NCBI GenBank assembly: GCA_016617855.1
Contig: JAECUM010011045.1
Location: 1 to 64,000, forward strand
Reading direction: 5' to 3'
Length of the DNA stretch: 64,000 nt
DNA from: Megalonaias nervosa
Lineage: Eukaryota > Mollusca > Bivalvia > Unionida > Unionidae
The position numbers and the translations under genes were made by a program. The notes below the pieces were generated by a model. It searched no databases. It was not told the origin of the DNA and worked only from the letters and a program-made list of their open reading frames with translations. Shown piece by piece: positions 1 to 14,935 of the stretch; positions within the stretch are counted from its first letter, which is position 1, and each line of letters starts with the position of its first letter.

Positions 1-114
1 GTGTGTGTGTGTGTGTGTGTGTGTTTAGTTGCATATTTTATTCGTTATTCTTCAACTTATCATCGGTATATTGGTCTTTCTTATATTTAGCGAGAGCCAA
101 CACTCCTACCTCCT

Positions 115-149
<35 letters not shown>

Positions 150-152
150 CAC
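1..152. repeat. GT and CA microsatellites
   Basis: A (GT)n run opens the window (1-24), and an interrupted (CA)n run lies at about 114-152. Both are ordinary dinucleotide microsatellites. The first is cut by the window edge. Confidence 0.95.
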
Positions 153-3100
153 TGATATAGAGGTATTCCGAGTCACCGACGTGAACCGTCGTGAAGCAGA
201 CAGAAAATAAATGTTGCTCAAAGTGGTCAACAGGACGAAAATGTAGGTTTGGCAGATTTAAATCTACCCCAATATCACATTTTGTTACAGCTGATATGGC
301 GATTCAAGAATGCACTAAACAAAACAGCTTAGATCGATATGTCAATGAGAAAAATCACTCTTACCATTTTCTCTCACGTCACTAAATATTAATAATTGTT
401 CTTTCGAGATACCGATCAAAGATATTTTATCTAGTATATTCTCCAATCGTATTACATGTTCTTTGGGCGTAGTTCGTTTTGAGCAGACACTACATGGGTA
501 ACTTCTTGGTTCATATCATCTGAAGGAAATGACGGAGGGTTGCTACAGGTAGTGCATGATATGATGGTCAAGGCCGAAACTAGGCGAAGAAAACATATCC
601 ATTGCGCCCGTGCCCTGCCAGTGGGTGCCCCACGACGCATGCGACACAGTTTCTGCATCCAGTAAAATTCTTTTCCTGTTTTGAAAAAAATTATCCTGTT
701 CGTTACAAATGGTATTTTGATTAAAATTACAGTTATTCTTGTAATTGTTATTTGTTTGAAAAGTATATTTTAATTGTTATTTGTCATACAAGTGTTCAAT
801 ACTGCTATAACTCTCGTCGCTGATTATTTTTTCACAAGCAAGAATTTAAAGAAATGCATCATCTAAGTTTGAATGAAATACCGAAAATTATGTTTTCTTC
901 TTTCACTTTCTTCCTACTCTAAATAAAACTCATGTGATAAACAAAATCATAAAGAGGTGATGATCTAATATTGAATTTATGAAACTTGTTGAATAATATC
1001 TAACGTTTGCTCACAAAGGTTCGCAATAGCTGATATTATTCAATGAGTTTCATAAATTCAATATTAAATCCTCGCCAATTTGACATCCTATATTATTTCA
1101 TATTACCAAATGTACTTAGTGGTATTATTATTGAAAACAAAACAAAAGAAATACATAAATGGTGACTATTAGGATTTTTGTTCATATCAACATTGAAAAT
1201 GATACTATTGCGGGTTATTATCTTTTTAAAGTGGAAACAGCAAAAAGTAAAAAGAAAGGAGGGAAAAAATGTTCCCGGTCTGGAATCGAACACAACACGT
1301 CAATAAGGGGAACATCATACGTTTGGACCACGAAATCATTTACCCCATATACATCTTTATATGATCGATGCAAAGCTTGTTGAACTTTATGGCAGCCACT
1401 TTGACTTTTTCTGTTAAATTTATATGATGCTCAGCAAGCTATAGCAGACATGACTTTGTACTTGTTTGCAAATCAATATAAATGCTCTGTTAAAAGTTCA
1501 TTTCCTCACTAACCATTCCAGTCCTAAATATAGTGCTTCTGAACTAGCCCCTAGAGAAATTAGGCACCAGTTACGGTACTTACATTGTGCCTCATGCATT
1601 AGTTTTGTTTGTTGCAGATAAAAATGTAGTTTACATTGAATGTTGACTATTTCTTTGGCCATCTCAAATTGTACTGCATACAGTCTTGAATAAGTGACGT
1701 GCCGTAGGACTAACTGGTTCCTTAGGGATACTGCTTCATGCCCTCTTATACAGTAACGGCTATATGTACATGTATGTCAACCGTTTTCTATGATTGGATT
1801 TTATACCAACACAACTCCAAGGGAACTGACAACAGTTCCACATTACCACTGTAACTAATGCTCTTATAACGGTACATTTGTCCATAATAAGTCGGATACA
1901 AATATCTGATAAACCTAGCTCCATTGTCTGTAGCTTCATTGTCTGTATCGTCATACAACAAATCGTCTGCAAATCAACATCTCCTTGAATTATGTAAACT
2001 AAAAGTGCACTAAAGTTCGTTGTGCGCTCGATTTTGAGGGTATAATAATTGTAATATAAAAATTATATATCTTGTTGAGCGTTGCTGCGATAAAAGCGTC
2101 ACTGTTGCTATGTAGTGTATTATGTTTTAAGAATATGCAGCTGATCTGGTATAAAATAATTTATAACGACGCAAATTCTGTTTGACGTATGTTTCTTTCA
2201 CATGTTTCAAATAAATTTTGTTTTGTCTAGGAGCTGTCAATGGCCGGTAATAGACAATTACAAATACCGATTTTATATATAATATGAAACATCGCATCAA
2301 TGTCAGTTTATCAGTAATACCGACATTAGAATCTATTTTTTTTTAAAAATAACGTAACCCTTGTGAGTGAAACAACGTACAATTTCAGAGATTTCCACGT
2401 ATCTAATAAGGAAAACTTCTTGAACGTTTCCTGTTGTTTCATGACTGCTGGGATAGTTTAATTTGTATAAATACATTGCAGTCAGCTGCATTTTTCACAT
2501 TTTACGCATTCTACTTCTCACGCGCGGCCACAGATGACGTCATCGAACGCGATAAATAAAAAAAAAAATGCAACGTATTTTTAAAGACAAACGTATGTCT
2601 ATATAAACTACATAAAACCTCTTTTAAAATAAGAAAGTACATTTTAAATAATTTCTGAGCCCATTTCAGAGCTCTAGAGTCCCTAATCCCATAGCATAGA
2701 GCCTATAGGATTAAGGACGAATGTTACGAGCTGAGAAGAAGTGAGTAGATCTGGTGATGGTTCCAGAACCTATCTGAGATTACTGTCGGTTGACATACGT
2801 TTAGATAGTTTGTCCGGACGAATATATTTGGTAGGTCAGAGCCGAAAATATCAAGGACAAAAGTTTTAGGTACAGATTGCGACCCTGCAAGTAGGTCCGG
2901 TCGATATTCGGAGCCTTTGGATCATTAAGGACTATCATGTGGTTTGCTGGAGTGATCCAGTGGAGTTGGACCATGCAAGGTGCTGCAGTTAAGGAATCAC
3001 TAGCGAAAGGTGGAAGTTTAGATACATTAGCCAACATTATATTAACACATTGTAAATTAGATCTGTGACAATTTGATTACACTGTGGCAGATAAATAATG

Positions 3101-3555
3101 ACGTTCAAATGGCATTAGATTTTCCCACTAAAATATCGTATACCTTTCCGTTCAAGTGGTATCAGAAAACGAAAACAAATGCAAAACAGACAGTTCATCT
3201 CATATGATATAATCTCTGTTCCTTTGTCTCTTCTTCTGTCTTCCCTTGTTCATCACTCCTTCTTCCAGTCCTCTTTCTTCCTTACTTTCTCCTTTCTCTC
3301 ATTCTTCCTGTTACATACGAATTAGTTAATTTTCCCTTTCTCTATTTCTTCATTCATTCCTTCATTCATACATGCTTTTCTTTCTTGCTTAATTCATTTC
3401 TTCTTTCATACTCACAACACTACATTATATCACGTTTCATTGCATCACTGCATCACGTTATCACAGGAAAATAGAATTACCATAAAAATCAAAACGAAAA
3501 ATGTAAACACTAGAATCAGACCTCGCTTGTGCGGGGTCTGCCGTTCGCGATTTCC
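153..3555. other. AT-rich intergenic sequence, no gene recognised
   Basis: Only short frames without recognisable domains occur here on both strands. Apart from the foldback repeat at 963-1070 I see no structured feature. A CT-rich stretch with cttc and ttcc motifs lies at about 3220-3420. The stretch is best treated as intergenic or intronic. Confidence 0.5.
963..1070. repeat. small foldback (hairpin) element
   Basis: A left arm at about 963-1000 and a right arm at about 1032-1070 are inverted copies sharing the core taatattgaatttatgaaac, separated by about 30 bases. The arms match over most of their ~38 bases. This looks like a short MITE or foldback remnant. No clear target-site duplication was identified. 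Confidence 0.6.
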
Positions 3556-3559
3556 CATC

Positions 3560-3571
3560 GTATGTATGTAA

Positions 3572-3602
<31 letters not shown>

Positions 3603-3604
3603 TC
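3560..3604. repeat. ATGT tetranucleotide microsatellite
   Basis: About eleven tandem copies of tatg, with one interruption near 3571. It directly follows a small GC-rich inverted motif at about 3520-3542 that may be the end of a transposon remnant. Confidence 0.9.
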
Positions 3605-4589
3605 TAAGGTTAGAAAAATGCAAAGCATTAATGAGGTAACTGACTTTCATTCTCATTCAGTAACACAAAACTGAATGCAGGACACAATCTATCCTAACAA
3701 CATACACACATCCGAAATAATCAGTAATAAGACTGGTATTGATTTGTTGGCCGGCATGCAAGAATGTGACAACAAACCGAACAACTGTTTGTCCTGCTTT
3801 TATGATAATCACACTATCCACTGCGTGTTGTCCTCTTCATTCCGATGAGGGTTACCGCATAGTTTTCAATTTTCTGATAGCTTGGTCTATTAAACAGGCA
3901 TGTAGTATGTAACTATCCTGCAGATAACGATGTCTTGTGTCAATGTAATATACGTAAATTTAAGAAAATATCGTAATATAAGAAGCACGCAGTCATTATA
4001 GTTTTTCTTTTTAATTACATTTCATTTACAGGCGATAGTAAAATTTTAAACTGGACTGATTACATTCACAGGCAATTTTAATTACAAAACAAATCGACAC
4101 AGATTCTTTCATTTACAGCCGACTGCATTAAAGTGTATAGTACTTTATCTAATGTATAATTGACAAATCCAGAAGGTTTGCCAATCGCAGATTTTTTTTC
4201 TAGTAAAAATATTCACTCTCACTGTGTACGGAGTGACTCCAAAATAGCTATGAACACTTGCAGGATAATCGCCACCTGTTATCAAAGGAATTTTATTGCC
4301 TGATTTTATCCCATGGAGAGAAATAAAGACAAAACATTTGGCTAGAGAAATGACAATTTCAAAGCGTATATAATCATATAACTATATTTAAAATAAGAAA
4401 GACTGTAAAACGCAAAAAAGAAACGGAAACTAAATCCACACATAAAGTCAGTAAACTAATCACATATTTGTCACACTTATAGCAGCAAAAATTGTAATAA
4501 TATTAATAGACATGTTTATAGCAATTTTATAGAAAAATAAACAAATTCTGTATTATGTCAACAGAACAACACCATTTGTTTATATTACA

Positions 4590-5190
4590 TTGGAAGTGGT
4601 GATAGTGGGTGGTGGTTTAAATTGAATGCACTATTATCTACAGTGTACGTAAGAAGGGTAGTTTAAATTGACACTGACTGTTATCTATACTGTACGTCGG
4701 GACAGTTTAAATTGACTATTTCCATTTTCTTCACTGTAAGTGGGGGCAGATTAAATTGACTATAAATATTATCTGCACTGTAACTTGGGCTTATTTTACA
4801 CTGACATAATTAACAGAATATCCTATGTAATTTAACAGGGAAGTAGTTTAAATTGGGTATGAATATTCTCTGCACTTTAACTGCGGCGGGGTGTTATAAA
4901 TAGACTATAAATATTCATTTAACTGTAAGTGGAGGGAATTTAGATTGACTGAATGTTCTCTGCACTGTGGGGGGGGGGGTAGTTTATACTGATATGAATA
5001 TTCTCTGCGCTGTAACTGGCGCGTAATTTAAATTGACTATGAATCTTCTCTGCACTGTCAGCAGGGGATAGTTTAAACTGACTACGAATATTCACTGCAT
5101 TGTATCTGGGAGCAATATAAACTGCATATTTCGGACACTTTATGTGGAAGGTATTTTAAATTCAACATGGATATTTTCAGATCTTTATCT
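4590..5190. repeat. degenerate minisatellite, ~55-65 bp unit
   Basis: About ten diverged units share the pattern agtttaaattgact, then gaatattctctgcactgtaactg, then a G-rich spacer that reaches a run of nine G at about 4971. Spacing is roughly 55-65 bases. The copies are too diverged to fix one consensus by eye. It is non-coding. Confidence 0.75.
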
Positions 5191-8100
5191 GGTGGAATTT
5201 GGGCTGTGTCTGTGCAAGATAAAGCAAGGGAAAGAACTTGTTATCTGAATTTTCAAAAAGTGTTGCCATTTAAATAAGTTTGAATACATGTGCCATGGAC
5301 AGAGTAAGACTACTAGTGTGGAAATTGGGCCACTGTACATCATATTGTAAATGATGAAACTCGCAACAAAAAAAAAATAACTTCAGAGTGTATCAGGTTT
5401 TTATTTGAAATGCAATCCCCATGGTTTTTTCATGCATCTATTATAAAAACAAAAATATCTAATTTGGGTTTGCTTTTGAGCAACTGTACAAATTGTTTAG
5501 CTATATAAAACAGGGCCTGTCTGATTAAACTGTAGACCTTTTGACGTAAAGACGATTTGGCTGACACCGACGCAAGGCTTTGTTCTTTTGACCTATGGAT
5601 TCACCAATCAAATTACAGTGTTCTCCTTTATATACATTAAAGCTTTGTTTGAAACATAATGTTTCCAATGGTACATTTCTCTAATATAAAATGCAGCACT
5701 TCTGATACGATACTGAAAATATGTGGACCAGAAATTCCAAAGATAGGCAGAACATGAATTGTGGTTGATGCCTATATGACCTACTTGTAAATAAATCTCA
5801 GTTTAAATCCAATTGAAAAAAAAAATAGTTTCTTTAATGTTCAGAGTATATTTTTCATTGAGTACACTTGTTTAGCAGCATAGATGATGATAATTACTTA
5901 TGCGTGTGAATATATCCCGTGCAATATTTAAAAAATAAAGTAGGTTTGAATTATCTATTGGATGAAAAATGAAATTACAGTAGAATTGATTTAAAAATGC
6001 CAAAATTTCTTGTAATTCTGAACTTTACTTGTATGCCTCTATGCTAAAATTACATTAAATAAATTAGTAATTACATCAATATATAAAGCTAACCGACTCT
6101 CAGTAGTTGCCGTGAAAAGTCGCAGAATTTTAGGACTGCAGACAATTTGTAAAGAGCTGCAACAATTTTCACTAAGCTAACAAGACATAATTGACAAAAA
6201 GATTGTAAATTACATTAGAAAATAAAATTAGAAATTGGAGTCTTACATTCCACTTTTTGAAATTCAGCATCGAAATTCAATAAAGCAAAAATTTGTACTT
6301 GTATTATTGGCATAGATAACATAATGTACTGTAATTCACACTGATAAGTTTGTCATTTTACAGTTTCATATTGCGTGAAATTCTACGTGACAACAATATA
6401 TCATTATAGAAACAAAGAAGTCATTGATACTCTGTATTTGGCATCTCGCAACATATATAACTCAGTACAGAAATGATTCTGGTGAAAGGTGTTGTAGCAT
6501 ATGTATTGACCTTCCTCACGTTACATATTATATATACAGGTTTATTTGCAATAATTTTAACTTTTAATCTTTAACTTTTATCTTTTAGAAAGTCGTACTC
6601 CTAGAAAAAAAAAATATTTTACTAGTCTTGCCAAACTCTGCCATGAGTTAACTACATCATTTAAGAAATCTATAAATTTAAAAAGAACTACCAAACAGGG
6701 ACAAGTGTCTTTTAAAAAGACCATAAAGTTCGTGTTAACGCAGCTTGTGATATATACACATTCCTTCTCCAGTTTTCACTGAATTGTTAATGATCACTTA
6801 TGGAGGTTTCTGTTTGAACTTGTACTGAGCTCTACTGGTTAGAGGCCAGACGGATTCTGCCTCTACTATAAGCATAAATATATGCAGATGAGAGATAATG
6901 TTAGACGAATAATTTTTGGAAGTATTACTTCAAACGTTATTTAGTTTAATTCACCTGGCATAAAGGCCAAGTTTAATACGGCATTGGTCCCAATCATAAA
7001 TATTTTGATCAGTGTAAAATAAAAGTTTTCTTCGTCTTATAGAATATATTTATATATTTTTTGTCAAATAGCTGACAGTCAGATATTCCCTAAAGCACAG
7101 AAAAAGTAATGTTTAGGTCTTGTATTTGCAACTCTTTCTCCTTTATTTGCTTAAAATGTTCCATATATACACTATACATCATTGTCAATATTTTTGTAGA
7201 AAACATTTCATACAGTATTAGGTACATGTTTTAATACACGTAAAAATATAGCTTCAATCATTTTACATGTTTTCGTGATGGCATTTTCTTCCGAAGACAT
7301 GTGCATCATAACAAAAGGTGTTTAGTTGACTGGAACAGAACAGCCTGCTTCATGTTCTGCTGTAATCTCCTCTTCAAATAGACTACACAGTTCTTAATCT
7401 AAATCTAATCTACAGTATTGTAGGCAGATGCCTCCACATACAGAGATAGAAAGTCTTTGTTTGATAATAACTTTCAGGCATTCAATGTTGGGGAGAAGTG
7501 GAATTTATGAGGACGGTGCTATCATTGTCGTTATAATTAAAATTGTATTATTAATCGTTAATTGATTATCACAAAGGATGTCCTGATCTCCTTTCATACA
7601 AGTGTACATTAGATATCGACCCTTTTAAAAGTGAAAAAAAAAATTGCGCCAACAATTGAATGCTTTATGTGTCTGTTTCCCTGCGTGAAGTTTCATAGTT
7701 ACTTATGCCTCACGAATACCTTGGCAGTTTTTTGCAGTAAAATTCTTTCTTTTTTCCTCATGCAATTAAATGATGACTGTGGAAGGCTGGATAAATAGAT
7801 GTTTTCAAAGTTGTACAGATCAGTTGATGGTGTCCATATCAATAGACGATAGCTGTACTCCTTGCATGAAGATCAGAGGAAAGGATAAGTTTCAAACTGG
7901 TTCCATTAAATAGCATTGTTTCAGTTATTGTTCAGCGTACACCTTTATAAATGTTGTAAATGTTGCAGCTTTAGTATCTTTATTATCTCCGTTTGTTTGC
8001 AATGAGAAATAGAATCAGATTTCTAAATTTTCTATTCTCTCAGTGTTTGTATTCGTATGAAGTTTTTCCATTTGACCCTTTACCTCATGTAAGTACTTTC

Positions 8101-11100
8101 AGATATTCTACCCATTTTCATGGAAGGCACGATTAGACGCATCCATCCGATTCACATACAAGCGTGTTTTGGATACCTATAGTAACAAGTATCCATTTTG
8201 AGCTGGTGTTCATAGTACTACCTTCAGTAAAAACTCACTATTATAAACTACAGTCATAGAGGTAAATGACCATAACGTCACACCACGTGGTTACTATTTA
8301 AGATCTGGTGGTAACATACTATTAAAATAAATGGGTCATATTTTCAACTCTCCAAATTGGAGGTCATGGATTTCGCTCAACACATTCTGGCGTTTGAATG
8401 ATTAGAATTACAGCTATGAAGGAATCACGAAATCGGATAAAGGCTCTGATGTTGATGTAAGCAACTCAGACAAAGATAATGAATTGGTACATTTCCAAGT
8501 GCATAAAGATCTGATAAAGGTTGGTCGCACAGCTTCGCCGACTTAAGTGAATGCTTTTGGAATTTTACAGCACATAATATTAATTGTTGAATATACTCCT
8601 ACAACTTTAAAGGTAAGACTTTACTCTTAAACCCATGATACTAGTGTACAAAAAATGAGAAATGGTTAAAATTTATGTTGAACTTGTCATGTATTACACT
8701 TTTATAAATTTTAAGGCTGGTCTATGCACACGGAGTCATTTTGGCTAAAAGATGCTTTGTTTATCATACGCTTCACTGTGTGGCTTGGGCACATGTGTCA
8801 GTAAGATTCGATCTGGACATATAATTATTAAGCAGTCAAATCAAAGAACCGTCAGAAATTGATTTTATAATGATTGCAGACGACAGCATTTTCGTCGTTA
8901 TAAATTCCATCTCCTCCCCCCCACCTCCGTTTTTAACTGCCAGAAAATTGTCAACAAACACATACATCTTTTTCACATGTTTAAAGGTATACTAATCCCA
9001 AGAGAACTCTCTTTGAGATAACTCGTGAACCCGCTTACATTGCAGAGAGTAGGGCATTGATCCCATTTTTTAAAACTACAAGTTACCCACCAAAATTGGC
9101 CCCTTACATCTTGAACGTGAAAAAGTTACGGATCAAATTGGTAAATGAAACCTTGATATACAGCTTATGTTAGCACTGAAAACGGTTGTTTAGAAGTACC
9201 CAAATATTTGAATCAACATCGTGAAATTTTCAGATGTCATATATTTTGTTAAATTGTCTTTTCAAACAACATTCTCGGTATGCTGTAAATAACGACATTC
9301 GAGGACATTTCGATCAATGAAAATGTCAGTAATACGTTATGGTGGCAACATTTTGATAAATGAATGCCAAATAGTTTTGTCAAGCGAAATTCATGTTTTA
9401 GTTCTTTTAGTTTGGTTTGAGATTTCATCATTGTAAGTGCAATGTCATCTTGTATCCAAAATGTGAAAATGTTTCTACCATCATAAATATGTATGCGCGC
9501 TTTCGTGTGAGAACCTAATTAAAGTGCTCGCCGTGTTTTGATCTCCGACCTGTGGAAGTATTCCTTGTATTGTCACACTCATTTAAAAGTAGTCCTGCTT
9601 TGTATTGTCACATTAATTATATTTATTGTATCAAATTAAAGAAAAGGGGATTGAATAAAGAAATTTGAAATGAGTACAAATCCTACCTGCACCCGAGCTA
9701 GCAGTCATGGTCAGGTCAACGCTGTTCAATTTATCAATCGAACACCGATATATTTCTTTTTAAGTGAACACATTAAACTACGTTAAATTAGCCTATTCAT
9801 TCATGAATGTGACCCAAGAGGGCAAGGCAACCAAGTGAAATCAGTACCTGGTAGCAAGGCATTCAAGTGAAATAATTACTTGCTAAATGAAAGGAATAAT
9901 ATCACAGATATGGTTTATTATTGATAAGCCATTTCCAGAGTTTGCAGCAAACTTGTAGTTCCTGAATTGGCATTTTAAGATTTCCTCAATGATGAGATCA
10001 AGCTGATCTATTACTTGCAATGCAATCAATGTATCAGTATTTTACTGAAATATCTCTAAATGTTGAAGAAAAACACAATTTTGTTTTCTTGCGAAGGAAC
10101 AAGGACAAAAGACAATGACATAATAACCAATGTTTTCACGTTCACATGATAGGTGATGAAACCTCTTGGAAAATGATGTTAGTAATCTTCGTTCAGAGGA
10201 TGGGTATCTTGAAAATAGGACCATTTGTACACATAGCAAACGGCCTCATTGGGAACGCTCTGTATTGACAATTAACCCCAACACAATTATAAAACGACTA
10301 TTCTTACATAAATAGCACCTTTCCTCCCCCCTGATTTTTCTCGATGTCTTACGGGAAAGGCTGGTATCGCCTTATTAATTCGTTTGAGGACGCTCAGTAT
10401 ATTGCACCATCGCTTATAGTGCAGTCTATGTTTTCGGACCCTATTGTGCACGAGGTGTCGAATGAATGGTGAATCTGATTTAAATACCAATTGATAAATA
10501 TGTTTAGAAATGTGTAATCGTTTTGACAAGATGATGATAACGGAACCAACTGTCACAAGACTTGGTATTTAATGTTGCATATAGTGCAGAAATCGTCACA
10601 TGACACCGGCAGACACCATTTGACACCACTAGACCCAATTTTTGCAGTCAACATTTAATAGCTTACACTTGTACTTGTGAGTCTGCAAATTGATTTTTAT
10701 TGCAGATGAAATATTGCTTTTATTTTACCCATGTTTGCATTTTCTTGCCATATCCTCTATTTAGGTTTTCATGTTTTATTACCCGCAACTATGCATATAC
10801 AGGTTTGATGGGATTTTCGTCAAAATTATCTTTATACAGGATTTGTGCATTAACGCATACCTTTTACATTTTATTGTTGCTTTTTTAAGAACGGTGGATC
10901 TGATGTAGTTTTGTTTTTTAAAGACTTTTATCTTAAATTTCCATGCTTATTGTTTTCTGTTTCTGCCAATTTCCATTATTAAATTATATATAGATGTCTA
11001 TTTTTGTTTTGATTGTATTCTGTCTTTGGTCGCTGACATTTTTCAATCACATGTTTATAATGTTGTGATAAATTACAGCTTGTGGAAACCGAGTTTGGAG

Positions 11101-11430
11101 AATTCATTTATTTAAGCTTTATTGCAAACATTATCGAGTCTAGTTGAAGATTCATAAAAAAGGAGATGAAGCGGGTTAGGTGAGAAAAACAGTGTTCCAA
11201 TTCCTCTGTTGCACTTGTCCTGTATATCAAGTTTTTGTTTCTTGATAAAGGTGACTGAATTGAAAAGTGTCATGTTTAACTCCACTGTTCATAGAAAAGA
11301 AGAGCTCTTGGATACTTTGGCCACGTCCGTCTGTTAGCACAAATATGTAATTGTTACCTCTCCTGCACTACTAGGAGATTTGCTGTGAAATGTTACACAC
11401 AATGCATCCATCCCAAGGTCTATTTGGTCC
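5191..11430. other. AT-rich intergenic sequence, no gene recognised
   Basis: Roughly 6 kb in which every open frame is under 100 codons and none shows a recognisable domain. Frames at 9249-9431, 10042-10239 and 10287-10556 (all minus) were read and not recognised. There is no microsatellite of note and no RNA gene that I can see. It may be intronic or intergenic. Confidence 0.5.
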
Positions 11431-11439
11431 TCGATGAAA

Positions 11440-12160
11440 ATGGAACTGCTCGGACATCAGTATGGTTGCAGCTATCTTGAAAATCTTCTCACAGCTACTA
11501 CTGAAAGTATGACCATATCAGCATACAGTCTTCAGAAAAAGATTTGTTACCATATCTTACTGTTCCTTGATAAAAACTGGGCCGAGCTGACATCCAATAT
11601 ATCCACCATCTTGAAATTGTTTTTATCACCACTCCTCCTGATCCGAATGTCATATCGATGTGGGGTTTTCATTCTTGTTCTATCAAGTTGGTCCTAAATG
11701 AATATGGTGCAGATCAGACATTTAATATGGACAACAGCCTGCTATTGCTACTCCTTTGCGGCTTCATCTAAAAGGATGATTATTGTGTCTACTAGGTAAT
11801 AAAACTGTACCATTTTTTCATCCAATATAGCTGCCATCTTGAAAATTTTGTTATCAATCCTCCTCCTGAACGGATTCACTCGTCCTCTTGAACGGACATT
11901 CAAACTGACATTGGGTTTTCATTAAAATACTTGATATGGTATGCAATTGGTAAAACTAGAAAAATGGTGCTGATCACCCATCTTAAATCTGGTGGATATT
12001 CCTTCTGAATGGATGGTCATATCAACATGTAGTTTTCCTTAAATGACTTCTTGTAATATTGTTTGGTCATAAATGTAAACAGCCGACCTTGCAATTAATA
12101 TAGCTGCCATCTTCAGAATCTTATCATAGGTCAAGAATATTTGTGATGGTTTCAACACTC
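11440..12160. repeat. degenerate repeats of ~230 bp
   Basis: The phrase gctgccatcttgaaaat recurs in diverged form at about 11468, 11600, 11828 and 12101. It is followed by cctcctgaacgg-like and atcaacatgtagttttcctt-like segments at about 11635, 11865 and 12010. Order and spacing are irregular. I read this as an old tandem or dispersed repeat. No coding capacity was recognised. Confidence 0.45.
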
Positions 12161-13194
12161 CGCAGTTAAAAAGATGAACGGCTCGTGGAATTCCTTGTTG
12201 GCCATTAGAGTTTTTTTTATGGAAAATCATTTACTTGTGATTGTTCTAAGTTTGTTTGCATGTCGGCGTTACCAAAATGATTTAAAGCTTTAAGAAAAGG
12301 TGCTGCAAATATTGTTTAGCATTCTTGACCCTTTACAAACATGGTAACAGATAATATACATTTCTTTTCATATAGCACGCTCTTGCAATATTTTGTAACC
12401 AAATCTTAAAGTTGTAGTTTTGATTATCACGATTTTGTTTATATTTGAGACTATTCATTATTGTGTGCCATTAATTATGGGATGAGTTTAAATGTTTTGC
12501 ACATGTTTTGCTCATTCATATGTTTGTTTGTTCCTTCATGGATTCTATTTAACTTTTCCATTGTAAAAGGTTCATACAGATGGTTCTCATGAAATTGAAC
12601 ATGGCTGTATCAAACTAGTTCACTGTGGCCTTGCATTTGTACTAGAGTGGTTTATGTATTTTCTGCGATATGTCATTGTCATCGCTTTCGAAAATTGGCA
12701 TGTGCAAGCATTTCAGTGAGTGTAGTATAACCAAAACTAGGTACCTGCCACCTTACACAAGCAAATGTATTTCCTGGCATTTTAGTCATTTAACAATCGA
12801 TATGTTTGCACCCTATTTCATCTAAACTCATGGAAATTGGTATGTGAATGTATCTCAGGGACAGTAACTGATCATTCCAAAATTAGATTACAGTGACTGA
12901 ATTCACTCCGCAAATGTCTTGTGTATTTTTAGCTATTCGTTCCATCCTCAGCATCTTGGTCGAATTTTCACGGACACTAACAAACGAGGGAGTAGATAAA
13001 TGCTGTCGTTTTAGGTTATAATTTTCTATGCCTTGTTTGTATGTTTTCCTATTGAGTTTTAAAATATCATAGCTTTTATCATCAAGATCACGAATGAGTT
13101 GATTGAGCTTGGTACCACTGAATTTACAACCTAATTTGACAAAACTTTTGTTCATCGACAATAAATAATGACTAATCCATACATATAAATAAGA

Positions 13195-13625
13195 TGATAT
13201 TGCATCAAGTTGATTTAATGAAGACTCGGGATCAGATTTCTATCAGACTTAGAAAATATATTTTGGACTTTGTATTAAATTTGGTAAATAGGTTGTATCA
13301 TTCAGGTCTGTATTAGGTTTAATCATTAAGGCTTGTATCAAACGTGGCGAATAGGCTTATCAATAAGGTTTGTATCAAATTTGGCAAATAGGCTTGTATC
13401 ATTAAAGTTTGTATCAAACTTGATAAATAGGTTGTATCGTTAATATTTGTATCAAAATTGGTAAATAGGTGGTGTCACTAAGATTTGTATAAATTTTGGT
13501 AAATATATTTTGTCACTAAGATTTATGTCTAACTTGTTAAATGGGCTGTATCGCTGTGGTTTGTATCAAAATTGGTTAAAAGAATTGTATCAATATGGTT
13601 TATAATGAGTTGTATTAATTGTTTT
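13195..13625. repeat. degenerate minisatellite, ~50-60 bp unit
   Basis: About seven or eight diverged copies of a unit built on tttgtatcaaatttggtaaa followed by taggcttgtatcattaagg. It is AT-rich and non-coding. It sits about 65 bases before a second, different array, and the two may share an origin because both carry a ggtaaatag segment. Confidence 0.75.
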
Positions 13626-13689
13626 CAAAAGTCAAGAGATGACAATTCTCACCGGCTTTTATCATACCTATTAAATAAGATCATCAAGG

Positions 13690-14375
13690 TGTTGGATGAA
13701 CGTAATTATAATGGGCATTGGATAGCTATGTAAATCTTGTCAATATGTTGAATCAATTTAGTTACAAGTAACATTTAGTAATGTCTAATCTACTGAATGT
13801 GTCGGATAATCTGACGTACATGGGAAACATTATAAGAAACAATTGGTAGAAAGCCAATCTCATCAAGGCGTTGAATAAACTTGATTATAATGGACAAGTG
13901 GTAATTAGCTAATCGCATCAAGATGTCAGATAAGCTTATTTACAATGGTCAATTGGTAAATAGCTAATCTCATTAAGGTGTTAGAAAAACGTTATTACAA
14001 GGAACATATGGTAAATAGCTAATCTCGTCAAGATGTTAGATAAACTTGATTACAAAGGATACTTGGCAAAGAGTCAATATCCTTAAGGTGTTGAATAAAC
14101 CTAATTCCAGGAGACACTTCACTATTATGTAAATTTCATCAAGATGTTGGATAAACTTAGTTACAAGGAACACTTGGTAAATAAGCCATTCTCATTAAGG
14201 TGTTGGATAAATTAAATTGCAAGGAGCGCTTGATAAATAAATTATTCTCATCAAGCTGTTGGATACACTTAATGAGCAGGGTCATGGATAAATTTCATTA
14301 ACAGAGACACTTGGCAAATAGTGAATCTCATGAAGACGATGGATAACTCTAATTACAAGGGAAACTTGATAAATG
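13690..14375. repeat. degenerate minisatellite, ~60 bp unit
   Basis: About eleven diverged units with the shared phrases cttggtaaatagctaatctc, atcaaggtgttggataaact and taattacaaggaac. Unit length is near 60 bases. The similarity in phrase structure to the array at 13195-13625 suggests a common type of array in this genome. Confidence 0.75.
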
Positions 14376-14935
14376 AATTGAAATAAGCCCTATAGGCATT
14401 TAACCCAACTATGACCTTGCGCCCTTCGTACGTCGAAATGTCTTCAACAATCGATGTTGTAAACTTCTTCAAAATCACATACTTTATTGTGATCCAGTTT
14501 GGTACGGAACTTCCTGGCACTAAGAGCGAACTTTTCCTCCAAATTGCAGATCTTCCGTCAAGTATGTATGCCGTTAATAAAAATTCTTAAAACCATTTAA
14601 ACGAATTCTTCTCAATGTCGGCTGTACAAATTTTGACAGGAAGCGTCATAGCATGAATATCAAATTTATACAAAAGATGCCTACCCACCTTAAATTATGG
14701 ACGCTGTTACAAAATTGGAAAGCATCTGTTACTAAAAATAGAAGAAAAAATGTATATCTCCAAATTCTTTGTCCAAAACCGCTGAATTAGAATTTGACCA
14801 AGCATGGGAGCGAAAACAATCTGGCACAGAGACCTTAGAAATTGTTTTAAATGATGATGATCTACCATGACATATCGACTAAGTAAATCAAACAGAAACC
14901 ATTAAAAATTCTTTGTCTCAAAAACCGTTGAACCG

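Noticed and set aside
10287..10556. 89-codon minus frame
   Set aside because: No domain or neighbour supports it; likely a chance frame.
12883..13161. 92-codon minus frame
   Set aside because: No recognisable domain, no supporting context, and the length is within chance expectation for AT-rich sequence of this size.
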